NCBI GenBank assembly: GCA_024711005.1
Contig: JANJTQ010000034.1
Coordinates: 1-45,796 of the forward strand
DNA length: 45,796 nt
Origin: Opitutaceae bacterium
Lineage (GTDB): Bacteria; Verrucomicrobiota; Verrucomicrobiia; Opitutales; Opitutaceae
Direction: 5' to 3'
Part shown: positions 1 through 8,800 of the stretch, piece after piece
Position numbering within the stretch: position 1 is the first letter of the stretch
Layout: the number at the start of each line of letters is the position of its first letter
Notes under the pieces: generated by a model
The model's input: the letters and a program-made list of their open reading frames with translations, nothing else
Database searches by the model: none
What the model was told of the DNA's origin: nothing
Translations under genes and position numbers: made by a program

Positions 1-1
1 G

Positions 2-934
2 CAGGCCCAGGCCGAGGCGCGTGCGAAGATCGAGGATCTCAACGTGACCGTGCGCGTTGCCGAGCACGAGAAACAGCAACTCCGCGCCGCGGCCGACTCG
101 CTCAAGGTCCAGGTCGCGGCCGAGCGCGAGGAACGCATCAAGGTGCAGGAAGCCACCACGCAGCTTGCGCAAGGCGTTGGCCAACTCGCCGACAGTTCCA
201 CTGCGCTCACGAAGGAGATCCGCGAAAACCGGCCGATCAACGTCAACCTCCTCTTCAACGAATTCCTGGCCAATCGGGTGCAAACCTCGTTCACCGGCAC
301 GCGCCCCGGCCTTTTCGGCGTTCGCACGGAGGCCAAAGATACACGGACGATTTTTGTGACCGACGGACGCGACACGTTCGCGTTGCTGCACATCAGCGAC
401 ACGCCGTTCTCGCTGACCGAGCCCGGGTGGAATTGGAACACGCTCAAGGCCGAGTTCAGCAAGGCGAGCTATCGCAGCTCCGCCGACCGTCTGATGTTCC
501 TCGCTCTCGACCCGCGTGTCGCGGTGCTTCCGGTCACGCCTGCACAACTCGGCGCGCTCGCCGTGAAGGCATATCCGGTGGCGCTTGAACCTTTCAAGTT
601 CACCGAGGCGGTCCTCATCTCCAACGGCGGCGCGGGCTACGGTGAAGTTCCCTTCAAACTCGATCCGATCAACCCGAGCTACGTGCGCATGGACAACCGG
701 CTTGTGACGCGGATCTTTGGCGATTTCTCGCCTTCGCGCGGAGACCTCGTGCTGAGCAAGACGGGCGAGTTGCTCGGCATCATGGTGAACAACGAATACT
801 GTGCGCTCGTGAATAATTTCCTCCCGTCGCAAGTGATCAAGACGGGCGACGACCTGGGGACACGCCCGACGAGCAAGCAGTTCGACGACCTCTCGCAACG
901 GCTGCGACGGCTGCCCCTGAAAATTCAACAATAG
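2..934 (+). CDS. Coiled-coil protein with a chymotrypsin-like C-terminal domain (5' partial)
   Basis: The reading frame is already open at the first base, so the true start lies upstream of the window; the GTG at 44 is only the first internal start codon. The first ~75 visible residues are charged and Ala/Glu/Gln-rich (EAR, AEREER, KVQEA), as in a coiled coil. The remaining ~220 residues look globular. Near 725-780 the stretch SPSRGDLVLSKTGELLGIM resembles the nucleophile-loop region of trypsin-like proteases (S-G-G-P-L-V-x-x-x-G-x-x-x-G-I), but GDSGG itself is not conserved and I could not identify the His and Asp. It could be a degenerate protease or a structural relative. Substrate and partners are unknown. 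A hairpin follows about 75 bp after the stop. Confidence 0.75.
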   Translation, partial: QAQAEARAKIEDLNVTVRVAEHEKQQLRAAADSLKVQVAAEREERIKVQEATTQLAQGVGQLADSSTALTKEIRENRPINVNLLFNEFLANRVQTSFTGTRPGLFGVRTEAKDTRTIFVTDGRDTFALLHISDTPFSLTEPGWNWNTLKAEFSKASYRSSADRLMFLALDPRVAVLPVTPAQLGALAVKAYPVALEPFKFTEAVLISNGGAGYGEVPFKLDPINPSYVRMDNRLVTRIFGDFSPSRGDLVLSKTGELLGIMVNNEYCALVNNFLPSQVIKTGDDLGTRPTSKQFDDLSQRLRRLPLKIQQ

Positions 935-1009
935 GCAAACAGGAGGCCTGGGTCTTCCCGATGTTTCGCGTAAGGCGCGTGGTCGTTGTTCCGAGCCTCT
1001 CAAAATGAA

Positions 1010-1035
1010 GGCGGCGCACTCCCCAGTGCGCCGCC
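1010..1035 (+). terminator. Strong GC hairpin after the coiled-coil/protease-like gene
   Basis: Perfect 11-bp inverted repeat GGCGGCGCACT / AGTGCGCCGCC with a CCCC loop. The following bases are only mildly T-rich (CCGTATTCCCTTATTTG), so this may be a weak intrinsic terminator or a general 3' stabilising hairpin. Confidence 0.6.
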
Positions 1036-1250
1036 CCGTATTCCCTTATTTGTAGCCGAAGCTACGGGTGCAACGAATATGCGGTATTGGTTCATTCACA
1101 ATAACCTTCTGCGTCATCGGAATTAAGAAAGTGTAAAACGATTTCGTTGTTTTCCTCGGCTTGGAATCGCACTGGGGCTGTCGCGCGGCGCCGCAGTCGT
1201 CGTGCTTGTCTGCCACCTGAATGCGGAATGCTCGACTCTTGGGATGAGAC
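1036..1250. other. Intergenic stretch with no recognisable gene
   Basis: Together with the preceding 75 bp this makes a gap of about 316 bp between convergent genes. Apart from the hairpin at 1010-1035 and a small GTAGC-CGAA-GCTAC stem near 1052-1065, I see no supported coding sequence, RNA gene or clear promoter. Confidence 0.5.
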
Positions 1251-1991
1251 TTATGTGAGCCGCCGACGAAAGAGATCGACCGTCATACCCATCGTGAGGT
1301 GGGCCAGTTCCGCATCGTAGCGAAGGCCTTCGTCGCGCAGGAACGCGTGGGCGCCGTTGAACTCGTGCCACGTGAAATTCGCCCGGGCGGCGGTGAGCGA
1401 GGCGTAGATTTTGGAGCGTCCTTCACCCGGTACATGCGGATCCTGCCGGCCCCAAATCATCATCAATTCGCCTTTGATTTCAGGGATGCGCGCGAGCGAA
1501 TCGTCGGCCTTGCCCAGACCGAGGCTGCCTTGGTGAATATCGGTCGCGTAGAAACACGTCGTGGCGGCGACGTCGGGCAGCATGGCCGCTCGGAACGCGA
1601 GGTGTCCGCCGAGGCAGATGCCGATCGCGCCGACGCGACCGTTGCCGGCGTCGTGGTTTTTCAAATACGCGACAACGGCGCGCGCATCGTCGTCGTAGCC
1701 GGCGAGCGGTTTGGCGTATTTGAGTTCGTTGCCCTTGTCGGCGCCGGCCTGATCGTAGGCGAGCACGGTTCCGGCCGGCAGGAACTCGTGATAGACCTCC
1801 GGTACCGCGACGATGAACCCGTGGCCGGCGAGAAACGCCGCGGTGCGCCGGATGGGCGCGGTGATCTGGAAGATCTCCGAATAAAGAACGATGCCCGGGT
1901 GGCGTCCGTCGCCGGTCGGGCGGAAAACCTGCGTCCGAATGGGGCCGCTGGCGGTGGGCAGATCGACGAATTCAGGTTCGCGAATGGTCAT
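1251..1991 (-). CDS. Dienelactone hydrolase family protein
   Basis: A 246-residue alpha/beta hydrolase, close to the usual length for the dienelactone hydrolase (carboxymethylenebutenolidase) family. The catalytic Cys is in GICLGG (C126), with Asp in GRQDPHVP (D184), His in NGAHAFLRD (H215) and the family's conserved Glu in LYSEIFQ (E39). This is the Cys-Asp-His set expected of the family, which hydrolyses lactone or ester bonds in the cytoplasm; the actual substrate cannot be told from the sequence. There is no signal peptide. I start at the ATG giving MTIREPEF because family homology begins there. A GTG at 2021 and an ATG at 2015 in frame would add 8-10 residues. No Shine-Dalgarno sequence is evident at any of the three. 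Confidence 0.9.
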   Translation of the reverse strand: MTIREPEFVDLPTASGPIRTQVFRPTGDGRHPGIVLYSEIFQITAPIRRTAAFLAGHGFIVAVPEVYHEFLPAGTVLAYDQAGADKGNELKYAKPLAGYDDDARAVVAYLKNHDAGNGRVGAIGICLGGHLAFRAAMLPDVAATTCFYATDIHQGSLGLGKADDSLARIPEIKGELMMIWGRQDPHVPGEGRSKIYASLTAARANFTWHEFNGAHAFLRDEGLRYDAELAHLTMGMTVDLFRRRLT

Positions 1992-2063
1992 GGTCGGCGA
2001 GCGCAACAGGCGCATCCGCACTTGGCAACCCGCGGCAGCGGATAGCCGCGTAGTTCGGAGCTC

Positions 2064-2125
2064 TAGCCCGAATCGGTCGCTTCTCGAAGAAGGCGAGGTT
2101 CACGGTCCGGGCTAAGGCTCCGGAC
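2064..2125. repeat. Intergenic inverted-repeat element
   Basis: TAGCCCG at 2064-2070 is matched by CGGGCTA at 2108-2114, and GTCCGG at 2105-2110 by CCGGAC at 2120-2125. The layout resembles the other short GC-rich intergenic repeats of this window. Its function is unknown; it lies between two minus-strand genes. Confidence 0.4.
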
Positions 2126-2156
2126 TACATGTCGTTCCGCTCGCGCGCCCAAACCA

Positions 2157-2181
2157 GTTTGTCACTTATTAAGTGACAAAC
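2157..2181. other. Perfect palindrome enclosing the methyltransferase stop codon
   Basis: GTTTGTCACTT and AAGTGACAAAC form 11-bp arms around a 3-nt loop (ATT). The methyltransferase stop codon lies inside the left arm. The AT-rich stem has no U tract on the minus strand, so it is not a typical intrinsic terminator. It could be a weak terminator, an mRNA 3' end structure or a protein-binding palindrome. Confidence 0.5.
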
Positions 2182-2821
2182 CGGGTTGGGCGAAAACGGC
2201 GCTCCGGATGAAGCCTCCCTGCCACTCCGCCGCGGCGAGGCGCCGCAAGCCGGAGGCTTCCAGCAGGGCGTTGACAGGCGGGAGCTCCCGCACCGCGAGG
2301 CCGGTTTGCCAGCGGAAAAACGCATACATCACGGCCAGCCAGAGTCGCGCGCGCAGTCGCATCCAGCCGCGCGGAGGCAGTGCGAAATCCGCCTCCAGCC
2401 ATACCGCGCCGGCGGCAAGCGCGGGACGCAGCCGGTCGATCAGGATCTTGACCCGGTTGGTTGAAAAGCAGTCGAAGAAAAACAGCGTCACGACCGCATC
2501 GTAGGTGTTTTCCGGATACTCGGCGGCCAGTGCATCTTCGTGCCTCCAGGTCACGCGGGGGTGGTCCGCTTCGGAAAGACGCCTGGCGGCGCGGGCGATC
2601 ATGCCGGCGCTGATGTCCAGAGATTCGATGCGGGCAGTCGGGGCGAGTTTGCAGACGAGCGCGAGTGCCCGCCCGTCGCCGTCGCCGAGCAGCAAGATGC
2701 GCTTGCGGTCGCGCAGGTGATCGAAGTAGCGGAAGCGGGCCCGTTCCAGCGCCCGTCCGAAGGCGAGCAGTTCGAGCATCCGATAGCACCGGGCGAGGCG
2801 GTCGTAGCCCGAGGCCTTCAT
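2162..2821 (-). CDS. Class I SAM-dependent methyltransferase
   Basis: A 219-residue cytoplasmic protein with a Rossmann-type methyltransferase fold. Motif I is ILLLGDGDGRAL (about residues 43-54), followed by the acidic end of beta2 in ARIESLDIS, a D-A pair in WRHEDALAAEY, and the motif-IV-like YDAVVTLFFFDCF. It probably transfers a methyl group from S-adenosylmethionine to an unidentified small molecule or lipid. The start ATG overlaps the TGA of the upstream membrane-protein gene (ATGA), which indicates translational coupling and a shared pathway. A longer frame continues upstream without a stop, but that part is only the shadow of the neighbouring gene; homology begins at MKASGYDR. Confidence 0.85.
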   Translation of the reverse strand: MKASGYDRLARCYRMLELLAFGRALERARFRYFDHLRDRKRILLLGDGDGRALALVCKLAPTARIESLDISAGMIARAARRLSEADHPRVTWRHEDALAAEYPENTYDAVVTLFFFDCFSTNRVKILIDRLRPALAAGAVWLEADFALPPRGWMRLRARLWLAVMYAFFRWQTGLAVRELPPVNALLEASGLRRLAAAEWQGGFIRSAVFAQPGLSLNK

Positions 2822-3672
2822 CGGACAAACAAAACGAAGGCCGGCGTCATCAGCGTGACGTCGATCAAGGCGCGCGCGGCTTGGCGACCGATGCGCGGGT
2901 GGATGATATCGAGCACTCCAAGCAACAGTCCGCTCGCCGCGGCGCAGGCCGCGGTGGGGCGGGTCGCGTCGGAACTCGCGACGACGGCGCCCAGTCCGGC
3001 GACGAACAACAGCCAGGGCAGACCGTGGATCAGGATGAGTCCGCGCGTCCATTGCAGCGCGAGCGAGGTTTGGCCATGGAGCGAATCCACTTCTTGTTCC
3101 CATGAGGCGATGAGCGCGCAGTTCGCGAAGCAGAGCAGACCGAAAAAAAGGGTGGGCGCGATCAACAGCGGGATTTTGTCCAACGCCTGCACGGCGGGCG
3201 CGAGCACGCAACCGAGGGCGAAGATCACCGCGATGCAGATTTCCTTGGGCAGTCGCAGCGGATGGTGGCGATGAACGAGCTGATGGGAGAGCAGATAGAG
3301 CAGGGTGGGGATGAGCAGGACGAAACCGGCCTTGAATTCCTGTTCGTCGAGACGGGCGATGGCGATGACGGTCGTCGTGATGATAACGACGAGTCCCAGG
3401 GCAAACACCGGCCATCGCCAGCGAATGTAGAAGTAGTGACGTTGCGTCCGCACGACCTCCGGGACGAGACGCCAGCCCTCGATCCAGCGGTCGGCCGCAT
3501 AGACGATCCAGACGACGAGGCCGAGCAGCACCGGATCGTGCCAGTCGAGCTTCACGTCGGCGACACGGGCGAACAGCATCTGCCAGAGCACGGCGACGAG
3601 CGGCGCATCGAGCGACAGGATGGTGAGCCATTGCCACCAATGAGGGCGGCCAGGCGTGAAGGACTGCGACAT
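2818..3672 (-). CDS. Multi-pass membrane protein, possibly UbiA-superfamily prenyltransferase-like
   Basis: A 284-residue integral membrane protein with about eight hydrophobic segments, for example LLGLVVWIVYAAD, VFALGLVVIITTTVIAIA, FVLLIPTLLYLLS and ICIAVIFALGCVLA. YAADRWIEGWR after the second segment and the KEICIAVIFALG stretch are positioned like the first Asp-rich region and the later conserved Lys/Gly segment of UbiA-type enzymes, but the canonical NDxxDxxxD is not intact. The prenyltransferase call is therefore tentative. I start at MSQSFTPGR because the in-frame residues further upstream are compositionally unlike a membrane protein. The stop overlaps the methyltransferase start, so the two probably act in one membrane-lipid or quinone-type modification, which is inference. 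Confidence 0.75.
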   Translation of the reverse strand: MSQSFTPGRPHWWQWLTILSLDAPLVAVLWQMLFARVADVKLDWHDPVLLGLVVWIVYAADRWIEGWRLVPEVVRTQRHYFYIRWRWPVFALGLVVIITTTVIAIARLDEQEFKAGFVLLIPTLLYLLSHQLVHRHHPLRLPKEICIAVIFALGCVLAPAVQALDKIPLLIAPTLFFGLLCFANCALIASWEQEVDSLHGQTSLALQWTRGLILIHGLPWLLFVAGLGAVVASSDATRPTAACAAASGLLLGVLDIIHPRIGRQAARALIDVTLMTPAFVLFVR

Positions 3673-3721
3673 TGATGGAAAGTTATCGGAGCGGACGGCG
3701 AAGGTCTCGGATAAAAAAATG

Positions 3722-3852
3722 TGGAGTGCGGCGAGCTCTCGCCGTTTTGGACGACGTGGCCCGACACGTCGCCTCGATGCCGGCGTGTGAACGATTACGG
3801 GGCGGGCCGACAGGTCGGCCTGTCGAAAGCGGGGAGAGCTCTCCGCACTCCA
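3722..3852. repeat. 131-bp intergenic inverted-repeat element
   Basis: The outer arms TGGAGTGCGGCGAGCTCTC (3722-3740) and GAGAGCTCTCCGCACTCCA (3834-3852) are reverse complements with one mismatch. Between them is a separate perfect hairpin, CGACAGG-TCGG-CCTGTCG (3808-3825). The structure is typical of REP/MITE-like dispersed elements. It sits in the divergent region between the membrane-protein gene and the degenerate sulfatase. Confidence 0.7.
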
Positions 3853-3898
3853 TGTCGGCAGCGTTGCGCTGAAGCGGTGGTCCGTGTTGATAACGCGT

Positions 3899-5077
3899 AT
3901 GTCAAAGCCCGCCGCGCCCAACATCCTGTGGATCGTTACCACCCAGTGGCGGGCGCAGGCGTGCGGTTATGCGGGCGACCCGAATGCCCGCACGCCGAAC
4001 CTGGACGCGCTTGCCGCGCGCGGCGTGAACTACACGCAGGCCGTGACGCCGCATCCGTTCGGCCCGTTTGCACGCGCGGCACTGCTGACCGGTGTGCCGT
4101 CGCCGGAGAACGGCGTACGCGATTACTACGATCCGCTGCCGACAACCGCGCGGACCATCGCCCATGACATGGGCGAACGCGGGTATGCGACGGCATTTTT
4201 TGGGAAGTGGCATCTGGGCAAACGCGACCCGGCCGCGCCGTTGATGGGCGATGTCCATGCACGAACCCTCGTGCCGCCGGAGGCGCGTGGCGGGTTCGAG
4301 TTTTGGGAAGGATTTGAGGGCGGATTTTTGCTCAACGATCCCTGGCTGCACGGCACGCGATTGCCGGAGCCGGTTCAGTTTCAAGGTTACCAAAGCGACA
4401 TTCTATGCGAACGCGCGGCGGAGTGGTTCGAGGGTAGGGCACGACCGCCGGGCGCGCCGTGGTTTGGAGTCGTGAGCCTGGAGGCACCGCATCCTCCTTA
4501 TGACGCGCCTGCCGCAGGCATCGAAAAACGTGATGTTGTCCTTTCGCCCAATGTGCCTCGAGGAGGCGACGTGGCTGAAAAAGCCGCGCATGAACTCGCC
4601 GGTTACTACGCGCACATTGAAGCCACCGACCGGGCGATCGGCCGACTGCTCGCAACGTTGGCCGATAACATCATTGTCGTATTCACCTCCGTCCACGGCG
4701 ACATGCACGGGGCGCATGGCTTGTTTCGCAAAGGCTGGCCTCACGAGGAAAGCATTCGCGTACCGCTGCTCGTGAGTGGTGCGCCTGTGAGTGGTGCGCC
4801 GGGTTCGACTTCGATTGCACACCGATCCGATGAACCAGTTTCGCTCATCGACCTGCCGACGATGACCCGCGCGTGGTCCGAAGGCCGTGCATGGACGTGC
4901 GAACGTGAGCGCGCCGAGATTTCGATGCCGAGCGTCGTCGCGCTGTCGCATCAATGCGACCGTGTGTGGCGCGGCTGGCGTTCACCGGTGAGGAAGGAAA
5001 TTTTTAACGCCGACGGTTCGCCGTGGCTGGCGTTCGACTTGGCGCGCGATCCGGGCGAATTGCGGAACCTGGTTTGA
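3899..5077 (+). CDS. Sulfatase-family protein with degenerate active site
   Basis: A 392-residue protein with the alkaline-phosphatase-like sulfatase fold: NILWIVTTQ at residues 8-16, TPNLDALAARGVNYTQAVT, ARAALLTG at 58-65, FGKWHLGKRD at 101-110, HGDMHGAHGLFRKG at 266-279 and the C-terminal FDLARDPGELRNL. The fold is clear, but key residues are gone. The formylglycine Cys of CxPxR is Gly55 and its Pro is Phe57, the first metal Asp is Thr15, and the Asp of SDHG is Val265. Arg59 remains. By family knowledge it should not hydrolyse sulfate esters, so binding or a scaffold role is more plausible. There is no signal peptide. I start at the ATG for MSKPAAPN; a GTG at 3884 would add five residues. 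Confidence 0.9.
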   Translation: MSKPAAPNILWIVTTQWRAQACGYAGDPNARTPNLDALAARGVNYTQAVTPHPFGPFARAALLTGVPSPENGVRDYYDPLPTTARTIAHDMGERGYATAFFGKWHLGKRDPAAPLMGDVHARTLVPPEARGGFEFWEGFEGGFLLNDPWLHGTRLPEPVQFQGYQSDILCERAAEWFEGRARPPGAPWFGVVSLEAPHPPYDAPAAGIEKRDVVLSPNVPRGGDVAEKAAHELAGYYAHIEATDRAIGRLLATLADNIIVVFTSVHGDMHGAHGLFRKGWPHEESIRVPLLVSGAPVSGAPGSTSIAHRSDEPVSLIDLPTMTRAWSEGRAWTCERERAEISMPSVVALSHQCDRVWRGWRSPVRKEIFNADGSPWLAFDLARDPGELRNLV

Positions 5078-5078
5078 A

Positions 5079-5150
5079 AGTAGCGCAGGCTTCCAGCCTG
5101 CCATGGACACGGCTCAGGGGATCGGAAGCAGGCTGGAAGCCCGCGCTACT
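5079..5150. repeat. 72-bp inverted repeat after the degenerate sulfatase
   Basis: AGTAGCGCAGGCTTCCAGC at 5079-5097, continuing CTGC, is matched by GCAGGCTGGAAGCCCGCGCTACT at 5128-5150, giving ~22-bp arms with one internal difference and a ~26-bp centre. It starts two bases after the sulfatase stop and could also act as a 3' transcript structure. It resembles the other dispersed intergenic repeats in the window. Confidence 0.7.
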
Positions 5151-5233
5151 TTCCCCGGAAGTTTTTTTCTAAGAAAACGAAGGCGGTCGTGTCTTAGAGG
5201 GTGAAGTCATGCTTGTTCCGCCTTTCAACCGCC

Positions 5234-5827
5234 ATGGAGTCCGCCGTTTTCACCTCATCCGCAGCTCCGCCCTTGCGTGAGGAAACCAAGGCGACCTATG
5301 TCTTTGAACTCGCGATGAATAGCCCTGCATCGACCCTCGCCGGATTGTTTGAGACGGAAGAGGGGCCGCTGCTACACTTCGCGCTTGGTTTGATCGGACG
5401 GCGGACCGTCGCGGAGGAGTTGGTGCAGGAGGCATTCATGCGGCTGCATCCGCTGTGGGCCGAGGTGGAAAACCCGCGCGCGTGGCTCTATCGCTGTGTG
5501 CGCAATCTCGCGCTCAACCACCTCCGCGATCATCGCCGAGAAACCGGATTGGAGGATGGCGTCGAGTCGCTGCCCGCCTCGGCCGAGCTGCCCGTCGAAG
5601 ACATGGGCCGGCGCGAAGCGGTGGGATTGGTGAGACTGTTTTTGGCCGAGCTGCCGACCGAGGATCGCGATTTGATTCACCTGAAGTATCACGAGGATTT
5701 GAAATACCATGAGATCGGCCAACGCACGGGGCTGAACGCCGGCACGGTCGGTTACAAACTGCATCACCTGTTGAAGAGCCTGGCCGACACGCTGAGGAAC
5801 GCGGGCATCGAAGGGAGCCGGGGCTGA
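5234..5827 (+). CDS. ECF-type RNA polymerase sigma factor
   Basis: A 197-residue sigma-70-family factor with only regions 2 and 4, the extracytoplasmic-function arrangement. Region 2 contains VAEELVQEAFMRLHPLW and ENPRAWLYRCVRNLALNHLRD, with the usual D/E-L-V-Q-E-x-F signature and promoter-melting helix. Region 4 is LPTEDRDLIHLKYHEDLKY followed by the HTH EIGQRTGLNAGTVGYKLHH. It should direct RNA polymerase to a small promoter set. The next gene starts 14 bp downstream and begins with an anti-sigma-like membrane segment, the usual partner arrangement. The start is uncertain: GTG 5201, ATG 5234 and ATG 5315 are all in frame without a good ribosome site, and 5315 would still keep region 2 whole. 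Confidence 0.88.
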   Translation: MESAVFTSSAAPPLREETKATYVFELAMNSPASTLAGLFETEEGPLLHFALGLIGRRTVAEELVQEAFMRLHPLWAEVENPRAWLYRCVRNLALNHLRDHRRETGLEDGVESLPASAELPVEDMGRREAVGLVRLFLAELPTEDRDLIHLKYHEDLKYHEIGQRTGLNAGTVGYKLHHLLKSLADTLRNAGIEGSRG

Positions 5828-5829
5828 CC

Positions 5830-5834
5830 GGAGG
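5830..5834 (+). promoter_or_regulatory. Shine-Dalgarno site of the VWA/anti-sigma gene
   Basis: GGAGG lies 7 nt before the ATG at 5842. It is one of the few clear Shine-Dalgarno sequences in this window and supports that start as well as efficient translation after the sigma factor stop. Confidence 0.7.
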
Positions 5835-5841
5835 CAACGCC

Positions 5842-8800
5842 ATGAACAACGACCATTTTAATAAGGATAACCCCCCGCCGATCCCTCCCGAACTGGAGGC
5901 TCGCGTTGTGGCCTGGGCGCTCGGCGAAGCCTCGGCCTTCGAGGCGGCGGAGTTGGAACGCCTGTGCGCGGAGCAGCCCGAGTTGGCGGTTTTCAAACGT
6001 CGCATCGAAGCGGTGCACGGTTTGGCGGGCGAAGCGGCGAAGCCACCACGTGAAGTGTTGCGTCTGTCGGCTGAGCGCCGCGCAAAACTGCTGGCTGTAA
6101 TCGGTGGCGGTCAAAGTGTGGCCGGCGTCCCCGCCGGACAAGGACCGGCGTCGCCCGCCAAGCGATCCGGCGGAAGCGTGAGGGCATCGAAGCGATTCGC
6201 CTGGCGCGAGTGGGCGTTGCCGATGGCGGCGTGCCTGGCGTTGGTGTTTTCGTTGGCAACAGTGATCGTTCCGAAGAGGGCCGGTGAGCAGATCATGGGT
6301 AAGAAAAAGGCCTTTGAGGCTGCACCGACACTCATGGCGTCGGATACGAATGAGGCGCTGGTAGACCATTCCGGCGCGTTCCGGGGAGAGCAGCTGAAGC
6401 AGATCGAACACCGTTTACAGGTTTCTCGTAAAGGGGGAGGAACCGCGAGCGGCTTAGGTTCTGGTCTGGACGTCAGAGATGCGTTCGCGGCGCAGGCGGA
6501 CCGGTTTAGTCCGCCAGCCCCGACGACCTCGTCCGTTAGTAGTGGCATCTCAATCACCGCCGGAAAACCAACGGAAAGTTTTACGGGGCAGTTCGAGTTG
6601 GAGAAAAAAATCACCGCGCTCGAAAAACAGAGAGAGGCGCGTTCCCAGGCAGAGTTCGATGCTGATCAATCAAGGCCGGGATCGAGAAGCTTCGCCGACA
6701 AAATGGACGACCGTCGTCGTCTCGATTCGGTCACTTCGGACGTTCATCGTCGCCGCCAGCTAAACCCCGCTCCTTCCGCTGATCCGTTTGCTCCGCCTGC
6801 GGCTGGATTGGATAGCGATACGAGCTTCTCTCTGGATGAAACCGAGCTGGCAAAGTTGGAAGTCAAGGGCCGCAGCCAATACCTGGCAGGCGATACTTCC
6901 GGGGCCGAAGAGACATTCAGGATGCTCGAAGCCGTCTCTCCGGAAAACGCTCATGCGAAAAGCTTCCTCGGACGGATCGCAAAAGAGAAAGCTGCCATAG
7001 CTGAACTGAATCGTATCAAGACGCGCTCCCAGCTGATGGAGGAAGTTGGAAATTCGTGGCAGCGGCCGACGGGCTATGTAACAAAATCCAAGACGCAGAA
7101 AACCAGCGAAGAGCTTAATCGGCGCCTGGACCGAATCGTCATTCCCTCGGTCAACTTCAGCGGGGTGCCTCTGAACCAGGTTGTCACGACGCTGATGGCT
7201 ATATCGGAAGAGCATGATGCCAGTGAGACTGGAACACGCGGTGCAAATATCGTGCTGGTGGATCCGTTGGATAAAAATCCGAACGTATCGATCACGCTGC
7301 GTAATCTTTCACTCCGCAGGATTCTAGACCTCATCACCGATTCGACTGGATATCGCTACGAGATCCGGGACGGCACCGTGGTGGTGTTGCCCGGACTCCC
7401 CCCACTTCTTGATAACGCCATTTTCCCTCTTCCTCGCACCCTCGTTCGACGCATGATTGGTGCCATTGGAGAAGAACTGACGCCCGAAAATGCTTCCTCG
7501 GAGATACAGAGATTTCTCCAGCAATGCGGGGTCGATTTCAACCTGTCCGGCACAACTCTGGTGTACGATGGAGCTGCGCTGATTGTGAATCAGACGCCCA
7601 AGAACCTGGAGCGTATCCGCAAAATCATTGATCGCTATGAGGAAGGCGTATCAAAGGCGGCGCAGCGCGACGAACTCACCACGGCGGCCGCGCCGGTATC
7701 CACGTTCTCACTTCATGTGAGCGACGTGTCTTTCAAGCTTACCAAGGAGTCCATTAGGTACGGGGTGACTTATCCGGACAAAATCCGTCCCGAGGAGTTC
7801 TACAATGCGTTCGACTATGGCGATCCGGCGCCGGTGGCGGGCGAGGCGGTTTCGTGCCGGATCGAGCAATCGACGCATCCGTTCATGCAGCAGCGTAACC
7901 TCGTTCGCATCGCCATGAAGGTGCCTGCCGCGGGGCGCGGGGCGAGTCAGCCTCTGCGTCTCACCGTTCTACTCGATACGTCCGGCTCGATGGAGCGAGA
8001 GGATCGTGCGGCTACCGTGCAGGCCGCGCTCGTTTCCCTAGCTTCGCTACTTGGGCCGAATGACCGCGTGTCGCTGGTCGGGTTTGCCCGCACGCCGCGT
8101 TTGCTTACCGAGGGTGTGCCGGGCGACCAGGCGATCCGCGTCGTCGACCTCGCGGCGCGGACTCCCGCCGAGGGCGGCACCAACATGGAGGAGGCCCTGC
8201 AACTCGCCGGGGAACTTGCGCTGCGTCAGCGACTGGACGGCGCGCAGAATCGTATCGTTCTCCTCACCGACGGCGCGGCCAACCTGGGCAATGCCGATCC
8301 GCAGGCATTGTCGAAGCAGGTCGAAGCCCTTCGCCAAAACGGCATCGCGTTCGATGCGTGCGGCGTGGTCGCCGACGGGCTCGATGACTCGGTCTTGGAG
8401 GCGCTCACGCGCAAGGGCGATGGACGTTACACGCTCATCAATTCACCCGAAGACGCCGACGCGACCTTTGCGCGTCAGCTCGCGGGAGCGTTTCGTCCGG
8501 CCGCCAAGGACGTGAAGGTCCAGGTGCATTTTAATCCGGCCCGCGTGGGACGGTACCGCCTGATCGGCTTCGAACAGCACCGGCTCAAGACGGAGGATTT
8601 CCGCAACGATGCGATTGATGCCGCCGAGCTCGCGTCCGAAGAGGCCGCCGTGGCGCTTTACCAAGTCGAGGTGTTGCCCGAGGGTGAAGGCGAACTGGGC
8701 GAGGTGTTCGTGCGGTTTCTTGACACGGCGACCGACCAGCGGGTCGAGCGGTCGTGGACGCTCGCCTACGAGGCGCAACCATCCGCGTTTTCCCGTGCCA

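Noticed and set aside
2822-3640. An N-terminal extension that would make the methyltransferase 492 residues long
   Set aside because: The extra part is Arg/Pro-rich and overlaps the membrane-protein gene out of frame; methyltransferase homology starts at the ATGA overlap.
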